Source: JAMXLO01 sp963726125
GTDB lineage: Bacteria; Pseudomonadota; Alphaproteobacteria; Acetobacterales; Acetobacteraceae
Length of the DNA stretch: 64,000 bases
Assembly: GCA_963726125.1 (NCBI GenBank)
Contig: CAVSBG010000009.1
Coordinates: 1-64,000 of the forward strand
Reading direction: 5' to 3'
Each line of letters begins with the position of its first letter. The first letter of the stretch is position 1. Position numbers and translations under genes: made by a program. This document shows positions 37,522 through 46,894 of the stretch, one piece after another. The notes beneath the pieces are model-generated. The model was not told the origin of the DNA. It ran no database searches and saw nothing but the letters and a program-made list of their open reading frames with translations.

Positions 37522-37756
37522 ACCGACGGACTGGTCGGGAGACTCGGCAGGGTGCCTCAGTCTTGCCACGTTCGGTTTGGCCAAATTCGGACGGCTCGGA
37601 CGACATCAGCTATTGATGCACCGATGAATCGGGCCGTTGTCCGGCCGGGCTGAGGCAGAACCCTGTACAAGGTTCGGGGACATTGCGGACACCGCTGACG
37701 GGCTTCCGCGAATAACGACTACTGCCGTCGGCGTCGGTTGAGCCTATGGTCGGTCG

Positions 37757-38513
37757 ATGTATGCCCTTACCGTAAGCCTGCTGGTCACCTCCTGCGTATT
37801 CGCCGGCGGACTGCTCGGTGTATTGCTGCACCGGAGGTTGCCTCCATCCCATCTCACGCGGGAAACGCAGGATGTCGTCAAACTCGGCATCGGCATGCTG
37901 TCGGTGCTGGCGTCACTGGTGCTCGGCCTGCTCATCGCGACCGCCAAAGGCTCTTCCGACAACACGGACCGCGATGTCCGCAGCTATGCCGCCGACCTCA
38001 TCGTGTTGGCCGAGACGCTACGCGATTATGGCGCGGACGCGGCGACGCCGACAGATTTGCTGCGACAGTTCACCAGCCAAACCCTGCACGACATATGGCC
38101 TGAGGACGGCGCCGCTCCGGATCTGGCCGATGCGCGCGCGGGCCAGACATTGGAGCATGTGCGCGAGTTCGATCCGTGCCCTGCGTCCGGTGGATGCCGG
38201 GCAGCAATGGTTGCAGGATCAGGCACTGTCACTTGTGACGTCGCTGCTGCGCCAGCGTTGGCAGCTTATCGAGCACCAAGGCCCGAACGTGCGCCCGGTC
38301 GTGCTGGCGATCCTGGTGTCGTGGATCGCAGTCATCTTCGCCAGCTTCGGCCTCAACGCGCCACGCAACGCCACGGTGATGGCGGCATTTCTGGTTTGCT
38401 CGATGGCGATCGGCGGCTCGGTCTTTCTGATCATCGAGATGGATAATCCATTCCAAGGCATGTTGCAGATCCCTCGCGCGCCGATGGCGAACGCACTGGA
38501 ACGAATGCAATAG
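37757..38513 (+). pseudogene. DUF4239-like membrane protein with a frameshift
   Basis: From the ATG at 37757: two helices (MYALTVSLLVTSCVFAGGLL and LGIGMLSVLASLVLGLLIAT), then KGSSDNTDRDVRSYAADLIV, which matches the conserved soluble loop of DUF4239 (bestrophin-like) proteins. Near 38170 the frame changes; the rest (ALSLVTSLLRQRWQLIE, PVVLAILVSWIAVIFASFGL, FLIIEMDNPFQGML) lies in the next frame to 38513. The ending is the family's typical EMDxPFxG motif. A single-base indel splits it. Confidence 0.65.
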
Positions 38514-38611
38514 AGTTGCAAGCACGAACGCGGCACGCGTGCCGAAGCGGCGGCGCGGTGGGACCATCAATGGATGGCATGGTTGCGCCGAGGAAGCTTC
38601 CAGCCATTCCC

Positions 38612-38640
38612 TTGACACCGATGTAAGCGGTTACTATCAG
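38612..38640 (+). promoter_or_regulatory. Promoter with LacI-type operator before the GMC gene
   Basis: TTGACA at 38612-38617 and TATCAG at 38635-38640 with 17-bp spacing. Between and overlapping them, TGTAAGCGGTTACT (38622-38635) closely follows the TGTAAnCGnTTACA consensus of LacI-family operators. A repressor bound here would block polymerase. A related site precedes the sugar-binding-protein gene. The repressor gene is not in the window. Confidence 0.6.
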
Positions 38641-38665
38641 CGATTCCGGCACTTTAGGCGGGCGT

Positions 38666-40411
38666 ATGCAGACCTTTGACTACATCATCGTGGGGGGCGG
38701 TTCCGCAGGATCGATCCTGGCCAGCCGGCTTTCCGCGCGCAGCGCCAATCGGGTCTTACTGTGCGAGGCCGGTGCGGACACCCCCGACGGCCGGGTCCCC
38801 GAGCCCATTCTCGACAGCCGCTCCGGCTATGCCTCGCGGGATCCTCGTTTCATCTGGAACCAGTTGCGGGTCACCACGGAGGCAAGGCCGCATAACGAGC
38901 CCGACGCACCGCGCCCACGGTTGGTGCGCTACGAGCAGGCACGCGTGCTCGGCGGCGGCTCCTCCATCAACGGCCAGCTCGCCAATCGCGGTGCACCGCA
39001 CGATTACGACGAATGGGAGCAACGCGGCGCCAGCGGCTGGCGCTGGGAGACCGTGCTGCCCTACTTCAAGAAGGTAGAGCACGACATCGATTTCGACGGA
39101 CCGCTGCACGGGTCGGACGGCCGCATCCCAGTGCGCCGCGTGTTTCCGGACAACTGGTCCGACTACGCGAAGGCGGTCGCCGAGGCGTTCAAGCTCGCCG
39201 GCTATCGCTACGTGCCGGACCAGAACGGCGAGTTCCAGGACGGCTACTACCCGCTGACCATGTCCAACCTCTACGACCGGCGCGTCTCCGCCGCAGTCGG
39301 CTATCTCGGCCCCACCGTCCGCCAGCGCGACAACCTGACGGTGATGACCGAGGTGCAGGTCAGTGAGCTCCTGTTCGAGGACACCAACTGCGTCGGTATT
39401 CGTGCCATGGTGCGCGGGCAGCGGGCCGAGTTTCGCGCCAACGAGGTGATCATCTGTTGTGGCGCGATTCATTCACCTGCGATGCTGCTGCGCGCCGGGA
39501 TTGGGCCGGTCGGACATCTGCGTGATCTCGGCATAGACGTGCGGGCCAGCAGGCCCGGTGTAGGGCAGCGGCTAATGGACCATCCGTCCATTTCGGTCGC
39601 TTCCTTCCTCAAGGCAGGCGCCCGCAAGAACGCTTACAGCAAGCGTTCGTTGCATCTTGGCATGCGCTTCTCCTCTGGCATCGAGGGCGCGCCCCATGGC
39701 GACATGGCGCTCACGGTGTCGAACAAGTCCGCCTGGCATGCCATCGGCGATCGGATCGCGGTGATCACGCTCTGGGTGAACAAGACATTCTCTGAAACCG
39801 GCCAGGTGCGTCTGGCGTCGGCCGACTGGCGGCAGGAACCTGACGTCGACTTCAACCTTCTGTCCGACCATCGCGACCTGCAGCGGCTCGCGCGCGGCTT
39901 CCGTCAGATCGCCGAACTGCATGAGCTGCCACCGGTGAAGGCCGTCACCTCCGATGTGTTTCCGGCGAGCTTCACCGACAAGATCCGGCGCGTCAGTACC
40001 TACAACACGAAGAACCGCATCCTTACCCGCATCGGCGCAACGTTGATGGACGGCCCCGCGTTCCTGCGCCAGTTCGTGATCCGTGGCTTCGTCATGGAAT
40101 CGGCAGGACTGGTTCAGGCGCTGCAAAATGACGAAGCGCTGGAGACCTACATCAAGCGCGCCGCGGTCGGCGTATGGCACTGTTCCTGCTCGTGCCGGAT
40201 GGGTGCGGCCGATGATCCGATGGCGGTGACGGACCACGAGGGCCGCGTGCGTGGCGTGCAGGGACTGCGCGTGGTGGACGCGTCGATCTTTCCCGTGGTC
40301 CCCTGCGCCAACACCAATTTCCCGACCATGATGGTGGCGGAGAAGATCGCCGATGAAATCCTGCGGACGCAGCCAGCGGCGCGGGCCACGCAGCAGGCCG
40401 CCATGGTGTGA
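38666..40411 (+). CDS. GMC-family FAD-dependent oxidoreductase
   Basis: 581 residues. FDYIIVGGGSAGSILASRLS is the FAD-binding Rossmann motif; RVLGGGSSINGQLANRGAPH is GMC signature 1; CCGAIHSPAMLLRAGIGPVG is signature 2; the C-terminal VWHCSCSCRMGAADDPMAV and VPCANTNFPTMMVAEKIADE carry the catalytic His and Asn. It would oxidise an alcohol or sugar. Cytoplasmic by sequence (no signal). Sits 70 bp before the sugar importer and shares the operator type, so it probably oxidises the imported sugar. Confidence 0.9.
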   Translation: MQTFDYIIVGGGSAGSILASRLSARSANRVLLCEAGADTPDGRVPEPILDSRSGYASRDPRFIWNQLRVTTEARPHNEPDAPRPRLVRYEQARVLGGGSSINGQLANRGAPHDYDEWEQRGASGWRWETVLPYFKKVEHDIDFDGPLHGSDGRIPVRRVFPDNWSDYAKAVAEAFKLAGYRYVPDQNGEFQDGYYPLTMSNLYDRRVSAAVGYLGPTVRQRDNLTVMTEVQVSELLFEDTNCVGIRAMVRGQRAEFRANEVIICCGAIHSPAMLLRAGIGPVGHLRDLGIDVRASRPGVGQRLMDHPSISVASFLKAGARKNAYSKRSLHLGMRFSSGIEGAPHGDMALTVSNKSAWHAIGDRIAVITLWVNKTFSETGQVRLASADWRQEPDVDFNLLSDHRDLQRLARGFRQIAELHELPPVKAVTSDVFPASFTDKIRRVSTYNTKNRILTRIGATLMDGPAFLRQFVIRGFVMESAGLVQALQNDEALETYIKRAAVGVWHCSCSCRMGAADDPMAVTDHEGRVRGVQGLRVVDASIFPVVPCANTNFPTMMVAEKIADEILRTQPAARATQQAAMV

Positions 40412-40437
40412 CGGTATTACGACTGGAACAGACGTCC

Positions 40438-40457
40438 TGATGTAACCGCTATCATCA
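40438..40457 (+). promoter_or_regulatory. LacI-type operator-like site before the binding-protein gene
   Basis: TGATGTAACCGCTATCATCA is an imperfect palindrome (outer TGATG/CATCA, central CG) and shares GATGTAAnCG with the site at 38622. It lies about 25 bp before the ATG of the binding-protein gene. This suggests a second control point so that the importer can be expressed separately from the oxidoreductase. Confidence 0.5.
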
Positions 40458-40481
40458 AGATATAACCGGGAGGAAGCAATA

Positions 40482-41723
40482 ATGCGGAAGTCGCTGACCA
40501 TCACATGTGCACTTGCGAGCGTATTGTCCTGCGCGTCGCACGCCCGCGCGCAGAATGCCGATGTCATGCACTGGTGGACGAGCGGCGGTGAATCGCGCGC
40601 CGTTGCGGTGTTCGCCAAGGAGTACAACAAGCGCGGCGGCACCTGGGTCGACGACGCTTCGGTCGGACCGGCGGCCGAGCACGCTGCCGCGCTGAACCGC
40701 ATCGCCGGTGGCAATCCTCCGACTGCGATGCAATGGAACATCGGTGTCGCCGTCCGCCAGTTGGCGGAGCAGGGCATCCTCACCTCGCTCGACGAGCAGG
40801 CGAAGAAAGGCAACTGGATCGCCAACCTGCCGCCGCTGTTGGTCAAGAACATGAGCTATGACGGTCACGTCATCGCCGTGCCAGTGAACATCCATGGTGC
40901 GAACTATCAGTTCTACAGCATCAAGGTATTCAACGACCTGAAGATGCAGCCGCCCAAGACCTGGGAAGAATTCCTGGTCGATGCACCGAAGATCAAAGCC
41001 GCCGGCATCATCCCGATCGCGTTCGGCGCCAATGCGCAGCAGCTCGATTGGCTGTTCGAGGCAATCCTCGCCGGCGCCGGCGGCAAGGATCTGTACCGCA
41101 AGGTGTTCGTCGACCATGACGAGAAGGCGGCCGGCAGTGATGGCATGCAGCACGTATTCGACGTGATGGGACAGATCCGCCAGTACGTCGACGCCGGCAG
41201 CCCCAACCGCAAGTGGAATGATTCACTGGCGCTGGTGGAGACAGACAAGGCGGCCCTGATGGTCCTGGGCGACTGGGCCAAGGGCGACTTTGCAGCCGCC
41301 AACAAGGTCGTTGGGCGCGACTTCGGCTGCCAGATGGCACCCGGCAACCAGGACGCCTATGTCATGACGGTGGACGTGTTCGTCTTCCCGGTGAATGACA
41401 AGCCGGACCAAAAGGCAGCGCAGGACAAGCTCGCCACACTGATGATGGATCCGGCGGTGCAGACCGAGTTCAACTCGTTCAAGGGTGCACTGCCGGCGCG
41501 GCTCGATGCCAACATCGCCGAGCTCGATGCCTGCGCGCAGCTTGGCCAGAAGGTGTTGGCGGGCGGTGCGGCTAATCAGTTGCCGAACTTCGCGCTCGCC
41601 TTCAGCCCTGACATTCAGGGCCAGATCGAGGATCTGTTGGGCAATTACTGGAGCAAGCCGTCGATGACACCAGCGGACGCCACGAAGCAGCTCGCCTCCA
41701 TCATCGCCGGCGCCGGACACTGA
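40482..41723 (+). CDS. Gts-like sugar ABC transporter binding protein
   Basis: 413 residues, signal peptide MRKSLTITCALASVLSCASH then ARAQN. DVMHWWTSGGESRAVAVFAK and LNRIAGGNPPTAMQWN match the glucose/mannose-type binding proteins (GtsA-like) of pseudomonads. PVNIHGANYQFYSIKVFNDL, WEEFLVDAPKIK and ALMVLGDWAKGDF are usual family-1 binding-protein features. GGGAGGAAGCAATA precedes the ATG. First of four genes in transporter order. Confidence 0.9.
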   Translation: MRKSLTITCALASVLSCASHARAQNADVMHWWTSGGESRAVAVFAKEYNKRGGTWVDDASVGPAAEHAAALNRIAGGNPPTAMQWNIGVAVRQLAEQGILTSLDEQAKKGNWIANLPPLLVKNMSYDGHVIAVPVNIHGANYQFYSIKVFNDLKMQPPKTWEEFLVDAPKIKAAGIIPIAFGANAQQLDWLFEAILAGAGGKDLYRKVFVDHDEKAAGSDGMQHVFDVMGQIRQYVDAGSPNRKWNDSLALVETDKAALMVLGDWAKGDFAAANKVVGRDFGCQMAPGNQDAYVMTVDVFVFPVNDKPDQKAAQDKLATLMMDPAVQTEFNSFKGALPARLDANIAELDACAQLGQKVLAGGAANQLPNFALAFSPDIQGQIEDLLGNYWSKPSMTPADATKQLASIIAGAGH

Positions 41724-41726
41724 CTC

Positions 41727-42683
41727 ATGTCGGTGCGGCTGCCGATCGGCATGAATGCGAGCGCGCCGCTGGTTGCCAGCGTCAATGCTGTCGTAGCCAC
41801 GCCGAAACTCGGCCGTGCCTATCGCGCGCGCAGTCTCGCCGCAAAAATTGCCCTGATCCCCGCGATCGTGGTGATGCTGGGGTGCTACTACGCCAGCGTC
41901 ACCTGGACCGTGTATATCTCGATGACACGGTCCTTCCTGCTGCCGGTGTACAAGTTCGCAGGTGCTGCGCAATATGAGCGCCTGTTCGCCACGCCGCGCT
42001 GGCAGGTCGCCTACAGCAACATGTTCGTATTCGGCGCATTGGACATCATCGGCACGCTCGGCCTCGGCGTTCTTTTGGCGATCCTGCTGGATCGCGCGGT
42101 GCGCTTCGAGGGCATCTTCCGGACGATCATGCTGTATCCGTTGTCGATCTCGTTCATCGTCACCGGCCTGACCTGGCAATGGGTGCTCAGCCCCACCATC
42201 GGCGTGCAGCAGTTCGTGCGCGGCCTGGGTTGGGAAGGGTTCGTGTTCGACTGGATCACACAGCCCGACCGAGCGATCTACACGCTGGTGTTCGCGGGCA
42301 TCTGGCACCAGTCCGGCCTGATCATGGCCATCATGCTGGCCGGGCTGCGCGGTGTCGATCGCGAGATCTGGCGCGCCGCGCGCGTCGAAGGCATCCCGAC
42401 CTGGCGGACCTATGTCAGCATCGTGCTGCCGATGCTGCGTCCTCTCATCGTCACGTGCGTCGTGCTGATCGCCATCGCCGTGGTGAAGAGCTACGACCTT
42501 GTCGTCGCCATGACCAATGGCGGGCCCGGCTTCTCGTCGGACCTGCCGGGCAAGTTCGTTGTCGATTTCGCGTTTGAGCGCGCGAATATTGGCCAGGCAT
42601 CCGCCGCCGCCACCGTCATGCTGGGCTCGATGCTCGCAATCATCTCACCCTATCTCTACTTCGAGCTGGCGCGGAAGAATTGA
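41727..42683 (+). CDS. Sugar ABC transporter permease 1 (GtsB-like)
   Basis: 318 residues with six helices after a short N-terminal tail. The EAA loop reads REIWRAARVEGIPTWRTYVS followed by IVLPMLRP. LYPLSISFIVTGLTWQWVLS is characteristic of the MalF-type partner. It starts 3 bp after the binding-protein stop and its TGA overlaps the next ATG (TGATG). Confidence 0.9.
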   Translation: MSVRLPIGMNASAPLVASVNAVVATPKLGRAYRARSLAAKIALIPAIVVMLGCYYASVTWTVYISMTRSFLLPVYKFAGAAQYERLFATPRWQVAYSNMFVFGALDIIGTLGLGVLLAILLDRAVRFEGIFRTIMLYPLSISFIVTGLTWQWVLSPTIGVQQFVRGLGWEGFVFDWITQPDRAIYTLVFAGIWHQSGLIMAIMLAGLRGVDREIWRAARVEGIPTWRTYVSIVLPMLRPLIVTCVVLIAIAVVKSYDLVVAMTNGGPGFSSDLPGKFVVDFAFERANIGQASAAATVMLGSMLAIISPYLYFELARKN

Positions 42684-43549
42684 TGACCACGACGCGCCGG
42701 CACGCCCGCATCGGCCGCATTGGGCTTTATGTGCTGCTGGTGTGGATCTGCCTGTTCTTCTCGATCCCGTTGCTGGTGGTGATCTCTACCTCGCTGAAGA
42801 CATCGGACGAAGTGCGGACCTTCTCGATCTTCACCTTGCCGGCAGCGCCCAGCATCGCCGCCTGGATCAAGGCCTGGTCGTCCGCGTGCACCGGATTGAA
42901 TTGCGGCGGCGTGCGCGTCGGCTTCTGGAACTCGGTGCGCATCCTGATCCCCAGCGTCATCATCTCGGTGCTGGCGGGGTCGGTCACCGGCTATGCACTG
43001 TCGCATTGGCGCATCCGCGGCGCCAACGTGATCATGCTGCTGCTGCTGGTGTGCGCCTTCATCCCCTACCAGGTGATTTTGTATCCGCTGGTGAAGACCT
43101 TCAGCACCATCGGCATCTACAGCTCGCTGCCTTGCATCATCGCCGTACACGTCGTGTTCGGCCTTCCCGTGATGTCCCTGTTGTTCCGCAATTATTACGC
43201 CGGCCTGCCTGAGGAACTGGTGAAGGCCGCCAGGATCGACGGTGCCGGCTTCTGGCGCATCTTCGCATTCGTCATGCTGCCGATGTCGGTCAACATCCTC
43301 ATCGTCGCCACCATTCTGCAGACCACCGGCATCTGGAATGATTATCTGCTGGGGCTGATCTTCGCCGGCCGCGACAACATGCCGATGACAGTGCAGCTCA
43401 ACGCCATCGCGACCACCTCGACCGGCATTATCGAATACAACGTCAACACGGCTGCGGCGTTGCTGACGGCTCTGCCACCCTTGGTGATCTATTTCTTCTC
43501 CGGGCGTTACTTTGTGCGCGGCATCACCGCCGGCGCTGTGAAGGGCTGA
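42683..43549 (+). CDS. Sugar ABC transporter permease 2 (GtsC-like)
   Basis: 288 residues. The EAA loop EELVKAARIDGAGFWRIFAF then VMLPMS is clear. The periplasmic insert with CTGLNCGGVRVGFWNSVRIL is characteristic of the GtsC subgroup of glucose/polyol permeases. The frame ends YFFSGRYFVRGITAGAVKG, a standard MalG-type end. One-base overlap with the upstream gene. Confidence 0.9.
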   Translation: MTTTRRHARIGRIGLYVLLVWICLFFSIPLLVVISTSLKTSDEVRTFSIFTLPAAPSIAAWIKAWSSACTGLNCGGVRVGFWNSVRILIPSVIISVLAGSVTGYALSHWRIRGANVIMLLLLVCAFIPYQVILYPLVKTFSTIGIYSSLPCIIAVHVVFGLPVMSLLFRNYYAGLPEELVKAARIDGAGFWRIFAFVMLPMSVNILIVATILQTTGIWNDYLLGLIFAGRDNMPMTVQLNAIATTSTGIIEYNVNTAAALLTALPPLVIYFFSGRYFVRGITAGAVKG

Positions 43550-43550
43550 C

Positions 43551-44624
43551 ATGTCCGCCGTCTCCGTCTCCGGGCTCTGCAAGTCATTCGGTCCCTTGAA
43601 CGTCCTGAAGGACATCCGTCTGCCGATCGAAGCGGGAGAGTTCACCGTGCTGCTGGGTCCGTCCGGCTGCGGCAAGTCCACATTGCTGAACGCCATCGCC
43701 GGGCTCGAGGATACCGACGCGGGCATCGTCGAGATCGACGGCGCAGACGTGACACACCACGAGCCGAGCAAGCGCGGCATCGCGATGGTGTTCCAGTCGT
43801 ACGCCCTGTATCCGACCATGTCGGTGCGCAAAAACATGTCGTTCGGACTGCGGGTGCGCTCGGTACCGCGCCAGGAAGTGGCACGTCGTGTCGATTGGGC
43901 CGCGAAGCTGCTGCAGATCGACGAACTGCTGGATCGCAAGCCCTCGCAGTTATCCGGCGGACAACGCCAGCGCGTCGCCATCGGCCGCGCCCTGGTGCAG
44001 CAGGCGAAAGTGTTCCTGTTCGATGAACCGCTGTCCAACCTGGATGCCAAGCTCCGCACCGAGATGCGGGTTGAGCTGAAGCGCCTGCATAAGGAACTCG
44101 GCGCCACGATCATTTACGTGACGCACGACCAGATCGAGGCGATGACGCTCGCCACGCGCATCGCGGTGATGCGCGCCGGCCGCATCGAACAGTACGCCGC
44201 GCCCGACGAACTCTATGAGGTGCCGGAGACCTTGTTCGTTGCGAGCTTCGTCGGTTCGCCGGCGATGAACTTCATGCGCGGACGTCTGACAACCGGCGCC
44301 GTTCAGGTCGGTACGGCAGAGGTGCCGCTCAATGGCTATCGCTTCCGTTCGTCACCCACCGCCGGACAGGACGTAGTGGTCGGCATCCGCCCGGAACACC
44401 TTGCGCTCGCGCGCAACGAGCCGGGTGAGAATGCGATCGACGCCGAGGCATTGTTCATGGAGCCTATGGGCGCCGATACCTTGGGCTGGTTCCAATTTGG
44501 TGAGCACCGTCTGTCGGTGCGGCTCGTCCCGCAGATGGCGCGCGGGCTCTCCGGTCGAGTTAGGCTGTCGTTGAACGCGGACCACCTGTCATTGTTCGAT
44601 CCATCCAGTGAAGCGCGGCTGTAG
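43551..44624 (+). CDS. Sugar ABC transporter ATPase (MalK/UgpC type)
   Basis: 357 residues. Walker A LLGPSGCGKSTLLNAIAGLE, signature QLSGGQRQRVAIGRALVQQ, Walker B FLFDEPLSNLDAKLR and switch YVTHDQIEAMTLA. The C-terminal ~115 residues form the TOBE/regulatory domain (VGIRPEHLALA). It energises the two preceding permeases. It starts one base after the permease stop. Confidence 0.92.
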   Translation: MSAVSVSGLCKSFGPLNVLKDIRLPIEAGEFTVLLGPSGCGKSTLLNAIAGLEDTDAGIVEIDGADVTHHEPSKRGIAMVFQSYALYPTMSVRKNMSFGLRVRSVPRQEVARRVDWAAKLLQIDELLDRKPSQLSGGQRQRVAIGRALVQQAKVFLFDEPLSNLDAKLRTEMRVELKRLHKELGATIIYVTHDQIEAMTLATRIAVMRAGRIEQYAAPDELYEVPETLFVASFVGSPAMNFMRGRLTTGAVQVGTAEVPLNGYRFRSSPTAGQDVVVGIRPEHLALARNEPGENAIDAEALFMEPMGADTLGWFQFGEHRLSVRLVPQMARGLSGRVRLSLNADHLSLFDPSSEARL

Positions 44625-44772
44625 TGTTGCCCGTCGGTGAAGGGCGATACGTCGTACGCTCGGCACATTCGTTGACCACGCTGCCAATCTGATATGAGAG
44701 CAAGAAACGGAGGGTTCGGGCTCGCCCGATAACGGATAGTGTTCGGCGGACGATCGTAGCTGGGAATCATCG

Positions 44773-45045
44773 ATGTGTTTCGTGGCGAAACGGGCGCTCG
44801 CAATTGTTCTGGCGGCCATTTTGCTGGCACCGGGCGGCGTGGGCGCCCAATCGCCCGCTCGGATCAACTTTCATCACAGTGCGGGCGGCGTCGAACCTTC
44901 CAATGCAGCCGCACAACTCACCGGCAAGGAGCGACTCGGCGAAAAGTGGAAAGACGAGCAACGCATCGACAATTGCAAGGTGCCGATGGACAAGCGCGGT
45001 GCCAAGCCGAGACCTGACAGCTGCACGCATCTGCCCACAGGCTGA
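44773..45045 (+). CDS. Small secreted protein of unknown function
   Basis: 90 residues with a signal peptide (AKRALAIVLAAILLAPGGVG, then AQSPA). The mature part is charged, with GKERLGEKWKDEQRIDNCKV and a second Cys in PDSCTHLP, which could form one disulfide in the periplasm. I do not recognise the family. Alternative frames in the region look like shadows. The ~150 bp before it contains no other gene. Confidence 0.5.
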   Translation: MCFVAKRALAIVLAAILLAPGGVGAQSPARINFHHSAGGVEPSNAAAQLTGKERLGEKWKDEQRIDNCKVPMDKRGAKPRPDSCTHLPTG

Positions 45046-45312
45046 TCGACGGGCTGCCAGTCCACAGCTTCCACTCGCTGTTGGCCGATCTGGCGACAAT
45101 CCCGCACAAAGCGTTCGCCCTGCTCAGCTACCGATGTAGCCAGTAACGCAGGACTTCCGCCACACATTCTGCCGGCAATTCAAGCCTTTGCGCTCATCGC
45201 ATGCAGGAAGCTCGGGCTAAAGCGACACTGCGTCCTGGACCGGCCGCGCTATCAGACAAACCCGTGACAGGTATCGCGTTTCACGAATCGAAATGTCGGC
45301 GCAGCCGCGACG
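45046..45312. other. Intergenic, no gene recognised
   Basis: About 270 bp between convergent genes. I see no gene, strong hairpin or repeat here. Confidence 0.4.
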
Positions 45313-46005
45313 TCAACCAGCAGCATCGGCCGCGCTGTGATCTTCGTCGGTAATCCAGGAGCGTGCCGGCATTTTGAAATCCACCTCGTCCGGCTCGACC
45401 AGCAGGAATTTACCGGAACCACCTGTGGCACGGCTGACCTGCGCCAGGCGTTGTCGCGCCTGTGCCGGTGTGTCCGATGGACCCTGGATGTAGAACGGCC
45501 TGCCCTCGCGGCCGAACTGGAATTCGGTTGTGCAGGTGTCAGCGCTGACTGTGCCAAATAGCCTTTCCACGGTCGCGAAGTCCGGATGCGGCGCGAAGCC
45601 CATCGACGCCGACCAAGCCGCGAGATCGCGCAGCAACTTCCGGCTGAAGGCCGGATCAATCGGCGACAGCGGCATCGCATATTCGCTCGCGTCCAGGAAC
45701 GCCGCCCACTGGTGGGCACTCATCGACCGGAACGCCACATCCTTGATCCCAAGGCAGTAGGTGTCTAGCAAGAACATGCCGAATGCTGGGCCGCTGTTGC
45801 TGACGCCGCGTGCCAGGAACAGCGACCCCATGCCAGTTTCCATCCATCCCTCGCTGATCAGGCAAGCGCGGATCGGCTGGGATGCGGCCGCGCTGACTTG
45901 GGCGGCCAACGACCCCGACATAAGTTCAACCTTGCGCTTGCCGGCCACCACGGCTTTGCGGCGGTTTGCCTTCGCGGCACGGCGTGCAGCGAGGTTCGAT
46001 GCCAT
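45313..46005 (-). CDS. Conserved hypothetical protein
   Basis: 230 residues. The start MASNLAARRAAKANRRKAVV is basic. It continues ACLISEGWMETGMGSLFLAR, FLLDTYCLGIKDVAFRS, PDFATVERLFG and FYIQGPSDTPAQARQRLAQV. I recall similar strings (CLIS..W.E.G.......VD..CLG.K) in unnamed proteobacterial proteins but no assigned function. No signal peptide or helices. The frame stays open upstream of the ATG at 46005 into a VapC-like remnant, but that part is unrelated. Confidence 0.6.
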   Translation of the reverse strand: MASNLAARRAAKANRRKAVVAGKRKVELMSGSLAAQVSAAASQPIRACLISEGWMETGMGSLFLARGVSNSGPAFGMFLLDTYCLGIKDVAFRSMSAHQWAAFLDASEYAMPLSPIDPAFSRKLLRDLAAWSASMGFAPHPDFATVERLFGTVSADTCTTEFQFGREGRPFYIQGPSDTPAQARQRLAQVSRATGGSGKFLLVEPDEVDFKMPARSWITDEDHSAADAAG

Positions 46006-46104
46006 TGGCGACTCCCCGAATCGAACATAGGCATACTGTATAATGTGGCGGGCACGGCAGTCCATACCACATATGCGACGACAGGTTCGCGGCCTGACTA
46101 TTCC

Positions 46105-46290
46105 GCGCGGGTCCACCCCGGCAACGCCCGTCTCGCCGCAGTCCAGCCCATTGCGTGTAACGAGGGTCAGATTGTGTACCCGCGCGATCGCGGCAATCAG
46201 CGCGTCCGGAGCGGGAAGTGTCCGGCGCGCCAGAGCGGCCCCAGGGTGTATCGCCGCGTCATCGCAGATTGCGGTCAGTAAAGTTGGTGA
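46105..46290 (-). pseudogene. VapC-like PIN-domain toxin remnant
   Basis: On the minus strand PAPDALIAAIARVHNLTLVT followed by RNGLDCGETGVAGVDP matches the C-terminal third of VapC PIN-domain RNases (ADALIAATA..H.LTLVTRN..DF..TGV...NP). The N-terminal part with the first Asp motif is absent, and no antitoxin is visible. It is a relic only. Confidence 0.5.
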
Positions 46291-46512
46291 GCAGCCCGTC
46301 AGGGCATCAGTGCTGGCCGAGGCCAGCCGCGCGCCTTGACCCTCAGAGGTGCGAGGAAATGAGGTCTTACAGAAAGCTGCGGTGTTCATCGTGATAGCCG
46401 CGGGGCTGTCATGCGACACGCACAACAGCGACCGCACAATTTGTGCTAGCGTTGCCACAACTCCGCCGCCATTTCGGTTAAGATTGCGTGATCTACCAGG
46501 GAGTTGTGCACC

Positions 46513-46875
46513 ATGCCTTCGCTCCGCGCCCCAATAGCCGCTGGGCTGGCGTTTGCCGGCCTCATGTCCCTCGCATCGCCGACTGCGCAGGCCAACTGGA
46601 ATGGCGGTGGCGGCGGCTGGCACGGAGGAGGGGGTGGCTGGCACGGCGGTGGTGGTGGCTGGCACGGTGGTGGTGGCTGGAACGGCGGCTGGCATGGCGG
46701 TGGCGGTTGGGGTTGGCGCGGCGGCGGCTGGGGATGGCACGCGGGCAGCTGGGGCTGTTGCTGGCGCGGTGGCGTCTTTATCGCGGCACCGCCGGCGTAT
46801 TATTACCCGCCGCCGGTCTACTACCCGCCCCCGCCGGTGTATTATGCGCCGCCGCCCTATGCCTACGGCTACTGA
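46513..46875 (+). CDS. Secreted Gly/Trp/His-rich protein with Pro-Tyr tail
   Basis: 120 residues. Signal peptide MPSLRAPIAAGLAFAGLMSL to ASPTAQA. The mature part opens with near-perfect repeats of GGGGGWHG (nucleotide unit about 21-24 bp), passes a GCCW element, and ends with PPPVYYPPPPVYYAPPPYAY. Such low-complexity proteins are common at alphaproteobacterial cell surfaces, possibly metal-binding through His or involved in envelope structure; function unproved. ATG 46513 chosen over GTG 46504 because the signal peptide begins there. Confidence 0.65.
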   Translation: MPSLRAPIAAGLAFAGLMSLASPTAQANWNGGGGGWHGGGGGWHGGGGGWHGGGGWNGGWHGGGGWGWRGGGWGWHAGSWGCCWRGGVFIAAPPAYYYPPPVYYPPPPVYYAPPPYAYGY

Positions 46876-46894
46876 GCGGCTGGCGCGCCGCTGA

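Noticed and set aside
39572..40852. Minus-strand frame across the GMC oxidoreductase
   Set aside because: Antisense to a complete GMC protein; no motif found.
42656..44113. Minus-strand frame across the sugar permease and ATPase genes
   Set aside because: Antisense to well-supported transporter genes; Asp/His/Gln-rich with no domain.
46600..46730. Tandem repeats in the Gly-rich gene as a possible CRISPR array
   Set aside because: Units are ~21-24 bp, contiguous without spacers, and encode an in-frame GGGGGWHG repeat after a signal peptide.
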